This document shows positions 1 through 6,214 of a stretch of DNA of 11,918 nucleotides, one piece after another. The position numbers and the translations under genes are program-made. The stretch spans positions 1 through 11,918 of the forward strand of contig JAFPWQ010000045.1 of the NCBI GenBank assembly GCA_017394925.1, in the 5' to 3' direction. The DNA is from Synergistaceae bacterium (GTDB lineage: Bacteria > Synergistota > Synergistia > Synergistales > Aminobacteriaceae). The notes under the pieces were generated by a model. It was not told the DNA's origin, made no database searches, and saw nothing but the letters and a program-made list of their open reading frames with translations. Each line of letters starts with the position of its first letter. Within the stretch, counting starts at the first letter, position 1.

Positions 1-941
1 ATAACTTTCATCACAGGCTCCTGAACCCAGTAAGGTCCGCCGTGTGCAGCATTATTTACTACATAGCGTTCAACGTCAGCACCTTTAGCTTTCAGTGCCT
101 GGAATAATATATCCGTCTGACCTGGTGAAACTAATGTGTCGGCTGTTCCGTGCATTAAGAGCATGGGTACTAATCTGTCTTTGTTCTTCTCAACGTATGT
201 AATCGGGCTTGCATATGCTGACTCTTCCGGGTGAGCGAGAACTCCGCCGTCCTTGCCTCCGAATGTGGGAGTGCCTAATGCCCAGAGTGCTTCGGTTGCT
301 CCGGCTGATGCATGGCCTTTCTGGTTCTCTTCGTCATAATCCATGCCGATATTCGTTATGTCAGAGATTCCGAAAATATCTGCGGCACATAATACATCGC
401 TTGAGTAATCGAGAAAATCTCCCTTGTCGAATTCCTTCATGCCGTTCGTCAGTCCCACAAATGCCGAGAGATAACCGCCCGCAGAATTCCCTAATACGCC
501 TACACGGTTCACATCAATGTTGTACATGTCTGCATGAGCTCTGAGCCATCGTATTGCTGTCTTGCAGTCCTCTAACGGAAGCGGGAACTTTGACAGCGGC
601 GCATATCTGTATTCAATGCTGGCGACAACATAACCGGCCTGTGCGAGTCTCATTCTCTGCTGAATCCAGTTGTTTTTGGGTGCCATGATAAAGCCTCCGC
701 CCGTTATGAACACGATTAACGGCATAGGCTCTTTTGAGTCAGGCACAAGAACGTCCATGTGAAGAGCATAAAGCATTGAGCCTCTCCAGTAACCCTGAGC
801 AAACGGTATATTCTCATAAAGATTAATCTGATTTGTCGTAAGCTCAACATCAAGATATTTGCTCTCGTACTTTTCGCCCTCAGCAAATGCACAGGAGACA
901 GCCATAATTACAACGAGAACTGCCAGTAAAAAATTACGCAT
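1..941 (-). CDS. Secreted alpha/beta hydrolase (esterase/lipase-like), 3' end cut by window edge
   Basis: I translated 313 codons by hand from the ATG at 941 with no stop before the edge. GGAGG lies 9 nt upstream of that ATG. Residues 1-20 form a signal peptide with a hydrophobic core and an A-F-A cleavage site before EGEK, so the enzyme is exported. The catalytic elements are in the order expected for the carboxylesterase/HSL-like alpha/beta hydrolase superfamily: oxyanion-loop GGGF at 81-84, nucleophile elbow GNSAGG with Ser153, Asp268 in HGTADTLVSP, and His300 in AAHGGPYW. The fold is nearly complete, so only a short C-terminal part is missing. It follows cobA-hemD by 32 bp on the same strand and is probably the last or a late gene of that transcript, although no metabolic link to tetrapyrroles is evident. 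The substrate cannot be told; short acyl or acetyl esters, for example on carbohydrates, are a guess from the family. Confidence 0.88.
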   Translation of the reverse strand, partial: MRNFLLAVLVVIMAVSCAFAEGEKYESKYLDVELTTNQINLYENIPFAQGYWRGSMLYALHMDVLVPDSKEPMPLIVFITGGGFIMAPKNNWIQQRMRLAQAGYVVASIEYRYAPLSKFPLPLEDCKTAIRWLRAHADMYNIDVNRVGVLGNSAGGYLSAFVGLTNGMKEFDKGDFLDYSSDVLCAADIFGISDITNIGMDYDEENQKGHASAGATEALWALGTPTFGGKDGGVLAHPEESAYASPITYVEKNKDRLVPMLLMHGTADTLVSPGQTDILFQALKAKGADVERYVVNNAAHGGPYWVQEPVMKV

Positions 942-973
942 GAATAATAACCTCCGTCATGAAAAAATATTTA

Positions 974-2395
974 TCACGCAAGGGACATTACAGCCTCGAA
1001 TAATTTTCTGACTGATGCCTCTTCCGCAATCTTTATTCGCGTAAAACCTTCACGCTTTGCTTCGTCTGCTGTCTGAATGCCTATACATAAAGCAATAACA
1101 TCACGCATTGAATTAATATTATGCGCAAAGCCTCTTACAGTTGAAGCTGACGTGAATATAATAATATCTGCAAATTCTGGAACGTGCTTTAATTCTACAT
1201 AATCAGTCCGGTAAATACAAATCTCATCAAATGCAATTCCGTATTTCCTGAAAATATTACTGATGTCCTGCGTTCCGTTTAACGCCCTGAACATTAAGAT
1301 ACGTCCTCCGAATTTCACAAGTCCTTCTGCCATGTGCAGACCGTCAAATACTTCCGGGACATAATCAACATTAAGGCCATGTGCATTGAGTGAATCGCGT
1401 GTAGCATTTCCGATTGCGGCTATCTTTGCATGTCCGAGTTCGCGAATATCACGATTCGATTCGCATAATGACTCAATGAACGCATTAACTCCTGTAACGC
1501 TGGTGAATCCGATCCAGTCATAGCCGCTGAGATTTGCATTGTCTAATACATGAGGAATTCTTGAGGTCTTTATCGTTGGCATTATGATTACTTCTGCGCC
1601 TTCATCACGTAGTAATTGCGATAATTCTTCGGCTCTTGCTTCAGGTCTGGTTATGATTATGCGCTTATGTCTCAGAGGCAAATTTCCGCGCCAGTTAAGA
1701 CTCATATCTGCGGCACTGCCGATGATAATCACTGCAGGAGGCTCAATGTGATTTTTCATGACTGAATCATAAAGTTCATCAAGCCTCGTATGTATGACTC
1801 TCTGTCGTGAAGTCGTGCCGTTTTCGATTACTGCACAGGGTGTATCGGGACTGAGAGAACACAGCAGTTTATCCTGAAGTGCTTTTGCGTTCGATATGCC
1901 CATTAAGAATATTGATGTCGTATTATTGAATTCAGGAACGAGATTATGCTTATCATGAGCCGTGAAAATATTTACGCCCGAACAGTAATCTCTGTGCGTA
2001 ACAGGTATTCCTGCATAAGCTGGTACAGAAATTGCAGACGTAACGCCCGGTATAACCTCGAAATAAATTCCTGCATTCATGAGTGCTTGTGCTTCTTCGC
2101 CTCCCCTGCCGAACACAAACGGGTCTCCTCCTTTGAGCCTCACTACGATTTTTCCGTTAAGCGCGTATTCTGTCATGAGGGATTCGATTTCTCTTTGCGT
2201 GAGCGTATGACTTCCTGATGATTTGCCTGCGTCAATCATGATTACATTCTCAGGTATCATTGCGATAATCGAATCATTAACCAGTCTGTCATAAATCACA
2301 ACGTCAGCACGTTTTAATACTTCATGGCCTCTGAGTGTCATTAATCCCGAATCGCCCGGACCAGAACCAACAAGATATACTTTTCCCATGCTCAT
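974..2395 (-). CDS. cobA-hemD: Bifunctional uroporphyrinogen-III C-methyltransferase / uroporphyrinogen-III synthase (CobA-HemD fusion)
   Basis: The 473-residue protein has two enzymes in series. Residues 4-240 are a SAM-dependent uroporphyrinogen-III methyltransferase: GSGPGDSGLMTLRG at 10-23, VVRLKGGDPFVFGRGGEE at 84-101, and VIPGVTSAISVPAYAGIPVT at 114-133. Residues 243-473 are uroporphyrinogen-III synthase, beginning RIIITRPEARAEEL and ending with the typical FTSASTV region at 414-420. The HemD half closes hydroxymethylbilane to uroporphyrinogen III and the CobA half makes precorrin-2, for siroheme or cobalamin. Such fusions are well known. I chose the ATG at 2395 (MSMGKV) because an AAGGTGA ribosome binding site precedes it at good spacing and the family starts here. 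The frame stays open for another 20 codons, but those run through a duplicated piece of hemC in the wrong frame. It lies downstream of hemC and is separated from it by a duplication scar. Confidence 0.95.
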   Translation of the reverse strand: MSMGKVYLVGSGPGDSGLMTLRGHEVLKRADVVIYDRLVNDSIIAMIPENVIMIDAGKSSGSHTLTQREIESLMTEYALNGKIVVRLKGGDPFVFGRGGEEAQALMNAGIYFEVIPGVTSAISVPAYAGIPVTHRDYCSGVNIFTAHDKHNLVPEFNNTTSIFLMGISNAKALQDKLLCSLSPDTPCAVIENGTTSRQRVIHTRLDELYDSVMKNHIEPPAVIIIGSAADMSLNWRGNLPLRHKRIIITRPEARAEELSQLLRDEGAEVIIMPTIKTSRIPHVLDNANLSGYDWIGFTSVTGVNAFIESLCESNRDIRELGHAKIAAIGNATRDSLNAHGLNVDYVPEVFDGLHMAEGLVKFGGRILMFRALNGTQDISNIFRKYGIAFDEICIYRTDYVELKHVPEFADIIIFTSASTVRGFAHNINSMRDVIALCIGIQTADEAKREGFTRIKIAEEASVRKLFEAVMSLA

Positions 2396-2402
2396 AAAAT
2401 AA

Positions 2403-2522
2403 TCACCTTCTGCCCGTAATACTGCCTTCGTGAAATCGTTTCGTACTTTCATCAATATATAGCCCTCTGAGAGTCAGAAATCCCGAATCGCATGGAACAG
2501 TATCAATAGTGCATACTCTCAC
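2403..2522 (-). pseudogene. 39-codon chimeric ORF: decayed cobA start joined to a copy of the hemC tail
   Basis: A GTG at 2522, overlapping the hemC stop as GTGA and preceded by GGAGGTGAT, opens a short frame. Its first half aligns without gaps over the 12 residues VCTIDTVPCDSG against CobA VYLVGSGPGDSG. After the shared LTLRG it continues as LYIDESTKRFHEGSITGR, which is the HemC C-terminus, and then stops with TGA. It is therefore a joint of the cobA 5' end and the hemC 3' end, as expected from unequal recombination at the short LTLRG homology shared by both genes. It makes no recognisable domain. It may still be translated, since its ribosome binding site is better than that of the real cobA-hemD start, and its stop lies 7 nt before that start, so it could couple hemC translation to cobA-hemD translation. 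That coupling is inference. Confidence 0.7.
2408..2476 (-). repeat. Direct repeat, copy A (hemC tail duplicate, upstream of cobA-hemD)
   Basis: These 69 bp match positions 2572-2640 with only three mismatches by hand alignment. Copy A is outside the hemC gene and immediately precedes the cobA-hemD start. Beyond the repeat, copy A is joined to a shortened version of the hemC end: about 36 bp between GGCAGA and AGGTGATTA are missing compared with the genuine gene end. Confidence 0.95.
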
Positions 2523-3553
2523 GACATAATCACCTCCGCTAATCTTTCACCAAGTGATTCAGCCTCGCACATTCTGCCCGTAATACTGCCCTCATGAAAT
2601 CGTTTCGTGCTTTCATCAATATATAGCCCTCTGAGAGTCAGCATGTCATTATGAACAGATGCATATGCCCCAATGGGAACGTTACAGCCTGCATTAAGAG
2701 CGCGTGAAAAACTTCTTTCGGCAATCGCACAATCACGGGAGCAATTATCATTCACGCATTCAAGATAGGCATAATCCTCGTCAGCTCTTCCCTGACACGC
2801 AAGTATTCCCTGAGCCGGTGCAGGCATAATCTCATCAACCGTGAATATCTTTGTGATTCGATTCATGAGTCCCAGACGCTTTAATCCGGCAACAGCAAGC
2901 ACAAGAGCGTCATATTCTCCGTCATTCATGCGTTTAATTCTCGTGTTCACATTGCCTCTTACTGGAATTATTTTCTTCTCCGGGTACAATCTCTCAAGCT
3001 GAAGTTTACGCCTAAGTGATGACGTTCCAATTGTGTATTCGTGATTTATGAGTGTGTCTCGCTGGTCATCTCTGCGTGAATATGTACTGACTGGAAGAGA
3101 TGATGTTTTATCGTTTTGACTGTGAACCGCAATATTATCGTTAATGATTAATGCGTCTCGTGGGTCATCTCCGTGTGAGTATGCGCTGACATAAAGAGAT
3201 GATATTGTATCGTTAATATCACGCCTAATGATTAATGCGTCTCTTGGGTCATCTCTGTGTGAATATGCGACAATCGGAAGAGATGAATTTATGCTGACAG
3301 GTAAATCCTTGAGACTGTGAACCGCAAAATCGATTTCATGATTCATAAGTGCCTGTTCAAGTTCAAGCGTAAACATTCCTTTAATGCCGCCGGGATTATT
3401 CGTGAATGGCAGCATGTGCTTATCTCCTGATGTCTTTATTCTGACGAGAGTAATTTTAATCTCAGGCCATGTCCGCAGAATTTTTTTTGCAATGATGTTT
3501 GTCTGTGCAATCGAAAGAGGACTTGAACGCGTCCCGATTTTTATTTCTCTCAT
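2519..3553 (-). CDS. hemC: Hydroxymethylbilane synthase (porphobilinogen deaminase) with internal repeat expansion
   Basis: The enzyme polymerises four porphobilinogen molecules into hydroxymethylbilane using a dipyrromethane cofactor. The ATG at 3553 has AGGAGG 5 nt upstream. Visible hallmarks are the N-terminal IGTRSSPLSIAQ, AVHSLKDLP with the catalytic Asp at residue 83, GTSSLRRKLQL at 176-186, VRGNVNTR at 198-205, PAPAQGILA near 245, and the cofactor-binding Cys290 in NAGCNVPIGAYA. All key residues are present, so it should be active. It is 344 residues long, about 30-40 longer than usual. The extra length comes from residues 90-172, where the segment normally present once (SSL..AYSHRDDPRDALI) occurs three times. 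The stop overlaps the GTG of a chimeric short ORF, and cobA-hemD follows in the same direction. Confidence 0.95.
   Translation of the reverse strand: MREIKIGTRSSPLSIAQTNIIAKKILRTWPEIKITLVRIKTSGDKHMLPFTNNPGGIKGMFTLELEQALMNHEIDFAVHSLKDLPVSINSSLPIVAYSHRDDPRDALIIRRDINDTISSLYVSAYSHGDDPRDALIINDNIAVHSQNDKTSSLPVSTYSRRDDQRDTLINHEYTIGTSSLRRKLQLERLYPEKKIIPVRGNVNTRIKRMNDGEYDALVLAVAGLKRLGLMNRITKIFTVDEIMPAPAQGILACQGRADEDYAYLECVNDNCSRDCAIAERSFSRALNAGCNVPIGAYASVHNDMLTLRGLYIDESTKRFHEGSITGRMCEAESLGERLAEVIMS
2572..2640 (-). repeat. Direct repeat, copy B (genuine C-terminal coding part of hemC)
   Basis: This is the parental copy, encoding LTLRGLYIDESTKRFHEGS-ITGR inside HemC. Its partner lies 164 bp downstream in the direction of transcription. 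High identity over 69 bp with only three differences suggests the duplication is recent or is kept similar by recombination. Confidence 0.95.
3022..3286 (-). repeat. In-frame tandem repeat inside hemC (three copies, periods 84 and 99 bp)
   Basis: Each copy begins with TCATCTCTT on the coding strand, at 3286, 3202 and 3103. Each encodes SSL, then AYS/TYS, then a DDxRDxLI core. Copies 1 and 2 share CGCATATTCACAC and GAGACGCATTAATCATTA almost exactly. Copy 2 ends with a 15-nt stretch, TTGCGGTTCACAGTC, that is identical to the sequence encoding the catalytic AVHS motif upstream, giving AVHSQND beside the genuine AVHSLKD. The duplicated unit therefore included the active-site loop. Confidence 0.9.
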
Positions 3554-3563
3554 TTGTTCCTCC

Positions 3564-3572
3564 TGTTATACT
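3564..3572 (+). promoter_or_regulatory. Candidate extended -10 promoter for the plus-strand 290-residue gene
   Basis: TGTTATACT matches an extended -10 element (TGn followed by TATACT, five of six to TATAAT). No convincing -35 hexamer lies 17 bp upstream. It sits beside the hemC ribosome binding site in the 68-bp divergent spacer, so the two directions may interfere. A TATGAT at 3579-3584 on the minus strand could be the hemC -10 element, but it also lacks a good -35. Confidence 0.4.
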
Positions 3573-3621
3573 TTCACTATCATAAATTTTAATCTTTTTT
3601 TCAGGAGCTGATAAATTTAAC

Positions 3622-4494
3622 ATGCCCGATGATTTAGACCCGACTACAGCGCGTTTAGTTTCAGAATTAGCATCAAGTATACTGCCGTCTCTCACAAAGT
3701 CATTAAGTGCCTCAATTCCGACGGGTGAATTCGTGAATGCACTCGAACGTTCAAACAGAGCAGGCAATGATTTACGCACTCAGGTAGAACGCGCAATACG
3801 AAGCAGCATAGACGACAGCAGAGCCGCACGAAGCATAATGATGCAGTCAATCGGAACGCTTTCTGATGAAATTTCTGCACTGAGAAAAGCAATAAACACT
3901 ATGCCAGATAATTTAGAACAGAAATTGCAGACTAACAACGCGATTCAGAATCAAAATCAGAATCAGAAAGAGAATCAGAGTCAGAATCAAAGCGAAAATA
4001 ATTACGAAGAAATTTTTGCGGAGAATAACACGAAATTAAATGAGATTACAGAACTGCTTAATGAATTAATCAAAGGGATTCAGCAGTTCAGCGAGACATA
4101 CGCAAAAGAAAGCAGGAAACTTGACAGTGTGAATGTAAACGTAAATCCAAATTCAGATTCACCTGAGGCCATGCATAATAATGGACTTCTGGATAAATTA
4201 CTGAATGAAACTCTTCCGTCTCTTGAGGGATTAATCAGGGCGCAGGCAAAATCACAGACGAATGAGCTTCATGAATTTTCACGGGAAATTAACGCAATGA
4301 ACGAACAGAATAACGCGGCATTGATTCATGAAATTCACGAGGCAATAGAGAATGAGATTCATAATAACGTATCTGATAATGCAAATGAGATTCAGAACGC
4401 AAAAATGAAAAAGCTCCTGATGATTAATATGTGTCTTTCAGGAGCAAGTGTTTTTATGTCAGTTATTATGTTTTTGATTCTTATGTTCAGATAA
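3622..4494 (+). CDS. Hypothetical Asn/Gln-rich helical protein with C-terminal membrane anchor
   Basis: I do not recognise this 290-residue protein. No signal peptide is visible. Residues 10-105 are predicted by eye to be helical, with the motif LPSLTKSL near the start. Residues 106-127 are an Asn/Gln low-complexity tract made of NQ repeats. Residues 130-170 and 195-265 have coiled-coil-like heptad character rich in Glu, Asn and Ile, including repeated HEIHEAIENEIH. Residues 266-289 form one hydrophobic helix followed by a single Arg, so it is probably a tail-anchored inner-membrane protein with the bulk in the cytoplasm. GGAG lies about 14 nt before the ATG. It stands alone on the plus strand, divergent from hemC, and its stop is 7 bp from the convergent stop of the glycosyltransferase gene. 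A scaffold or chemoreceptor-like coiled-coil role is possible, but nothing in the sequence proves one. Confidence 0.8.
   Translation: MPDDLDPTTARLVSELASSILPSLTKSLSASIPTGEFVNALERSNRAGNDLRTQVERAIRSSIDDSRAARSIMMQSIGTLSDEISALRKAINTMPDNLEQKLQTNNAIQNQNQNQKENQSQNQSENNYEEIFAENNTKLNEITELLNELIKGIQQFSETYAKESRKLDSVNVNVNPNSDSPEAMHNNGLLDKLLNETLPSLEGLIRAQAKSQTNELHEFSREINAMNEQNNAALIHEIHEAIENEIHNNVSDNANEIQNAKMKKLLMINMCLSGASVFMSVIMFLILMFR
3944..3990 (+). repeat. Degenerate hexamer repeat (CAGAAT-type) coding for an NQ tract
   Basis: Units of the form CAGAATCAAAAT/CAGAATCAGAAA recur about eight times and encode alternating Asn and Gln with occasional Lys, Glu and Ser. The tract is imperfect, so slippage is possible but probably limited. 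Confidence 0.75.
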
Positions 4495-4501
4495 GAATTA
4501 A

Positions 4502-6214
4502 TTACTTTCTGTAAAGTCTGAGACGTGCAGCAAAGATTCTCAGCATAAAAGTTATCAGTCTGAGATTATTTTTCCAGCGTGATGGCTCCTGCAGCATTCG
4601 GTACAGCCATTCAAAGCCTATTTTCTGAACCCATAAAGGAGCGCGGTAAAGTTTCCCGGAGAGAACATCAAAAGCACCTCCAACACCGACAGCGAGAATT
4701 TTTCCGAGTCTTTCACGGTGAAGCATGACCCATTTCTCCTGTCTTGGCTGACCCATAGCAACGAGAACAATTTTTGCGCCGCTCTGAGCAATTGCATCCG
4801 GGATATTCGTATCACGGACATCAAAATAACCGTCTCTTGCGCCTGCGATGATTAATCCGGGATATTTTTCCTGAAGCATATACGCGCATTTTTTCGCAGT
4901 ATCACCGACAGCACCGATAAAATAGACCGGCCATTTCTCAACGCTTGCGAGTCTGCATAACTGTTCTGCAAAGTCTATGCCTGCAACGCGTTCCTGAACG
5001 GGCATTCCCAGAATCTTCATGCCGATACATAAACCGGAACCGTCAGCGAGAACCATAGATGCATTACTCACTGCCTCTTTGAATTCTGAATCGCTTATCA
5101 CGTTTTCCATTCCGATAGCATTCAACGTAACGATTAACTGTGCTGATTCGCTTTCAGGATTCGAGATTAAGCCTCTTGCTTTTGATACCGCATAATTCAT
5201 TGAGACATTATCGAACGTAACACCCCATAAAACTGGTCTCTTAGCGTCAAATTTTTTTCGTGTGTGCCTGAGAACAACAACCACGATTATAATCACTGCG
5301 GCTAATCCCCAGAGCTGCCATGCTGTTGCTATACTCGTTAATGCACATACTCCTGCTACCCCCTGAACGGCTTCGGGATGTTCAATTCCTCCTTCTAACA
5401 TGTGTTTATAGATTTCTCCCTTTTCGGAATTATTTTCGTTTTCTTTTTCGGGAGGTGTATCTGTCCACATGTCGCGTATAAATCCGATGAATAATTCAAT
5501 TGCAGGAATGGCGAACAGTCCGAGCGACAAGAATAACACGGTGCTTAATACGATGCCTTTGCTCTGACCGATTATTGAAGTCCCTGCGACTATAACGCCC
5601 CACATTGATGCTAACGGTCTTCCTGCCTGCCTGTACATATTTCCGAATCTGCTCCAGAATGCCGCAAGAAGCGAAAGACCTGCAAAGGCCATGAAAAACG
5701 CACCTGAACTTGTAGCGATACATGCCGCCAGCATTAACACGAAAGTTATTGCGAGAAGATGACCGACGAGTCCGGGTATTTCATCGAGATACCTGAATAT
5801 CATCGGGAAGAACGTGAACCATAATGTCCCGGCAATAAACGAGAATGACGGAGCAAGATATATATACTCGTTATCGGGGAAGCGTATGAAATGCACAGCA
5901 GGCCCGAAATACGAACATAATGCGCCTATAACGGGATAAAGCAGACTCCATTTTGAGTCATTATAGACGTTCTCAGATATGCCGGTGAAACATGCCAGCA
6001 TTGCACCGCAGACAACTACGCGCTCATCGGGCGAGGCGTACCATGATGCCAGAATCATCCATGCGCCTGCCAGGACAATATCACGGAGATATGCATACTG
6101 TCTTGAGGGCAGAGTCTTCCTGATGAAATGCTGAACGATTATACACAGCGCGGCCATTACTGCACAGCCTGCTATGATCTGCATATTCTCAGCGATCAAT
6201 GCGCGTAATTCCAT
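4502..6214 (-). CDS. Membrane-fused WecG/TagA/CpsF-family (GT26) glycosyltransferase with degenerate WecA/MraY-like N-terminal domain
   Basis: The 570-residue protein has two halves. Residues 330-550 are a GT26 glycosyltransferase: TLNAIGMENV at 363-372, LADGSG with the likely catalytic Asp391, ERVAGID at 408-414, AMGQPRQEKW at 486-495, GGAFDVLSGKLYRAP at 512-526 and FEWLYRMLQEPSRW at 534-547. This family adds N-acetylmannosamine-type sugars to undecaprenyl-linked GlcNAc. Residues 1-315 contain about ten hydrophobic helices whose layout I match to the polyprenyl-phosphate HexNAc-1-phosphate transferases WecA/TagO/MraY. Examples are IIGQSKG, IPAIELFIGFIRD, and HMLEGGIEHPEAVQ where WecA has its His-rich loop followed by Leu-rich G-[IL]. 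The WecA catalytic positions look lost: the DD motif reads SEN at 80-82 and the GDxGS motif reads AGRPLAS. It overlaps serS by 26 bp without a clear ribosome binding site, so a start at Met11, just past the serS stop, is possible. Confidence 0.85.
   Translation of the reverse strand: MELRALIAENMQIIAGCAVMAALCIIVQHFIRKTLPSRQYAYLRDIVLAGAWMILASWYASPDERVVVCGAMLACFTGISENVYNDSKWSLLYPVIGALCSYFGPAVHFIRFPDNEYIYLAPSFSFIAGTLWFTFFPMIFRYLDEIPGLVGHLLAITFVLMLAACIATSSGAFFMAFAGLSLLAAFWSRFGNMYRQAGRPLASMWGVIVAGTSIIGQSKGIVLSTVLFLSLGLFAIPAIELFIGFIRDMWTDTPPEKENENNSEKGEIYKHMLEGGIEHPEAVQGVAGVCALTSIATAWQLWGLAAVIIIVVVVLRHTRKKFDAKRPVLWGVTFDNVSMNYAVSKARGLISNPESESAQLIVTLNAIGMENVISDSEFKEAVSNASMVLADGSGLCIGMKILGMPVQERVAGIDFAEQLCRLASVEKWPVYFIGAVGDTAKKCAYMLQEKYPGLIIAGARDGYFDVRDTNIPDAIAQSGAKIVLVAMGQPRQEKWVMLHRERLGKILAVGVGGAFDVLSGKLYRAPLWVQKIGFEWLYRMLQEPSRWKNNLRLITFMLRIFAARLRLYRK

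Noticed and set aside
209..544. Plus-strand 111-residue open frame
   Set aside because: It lies antisense inside the secreted hydrolase gene, has no ribosome binding site and an Arg/Cys/Leu-rich composition typical of a shadow frame.
2396..2455. Longer N-terminus for CobA-HemD beginning MMKVRNDF
   Set aside because: These 20 codons read the duplicated hemC tail in a wrong frame; the family start and the ribosome binding site both point to 2395.
3022..3286. CRISPR-like array because of spaced repeats
   Set aside because: The repeats are in frame within hemC, degenerate, and the intervals are coding copies of the same segment, not unique spacers.
4495..4501. Shared bidirectional terminator between the convergent genes
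   Set aside because: The gap is only 7 bp and I found no GC-rich hairpin with a T run on either strand around it.
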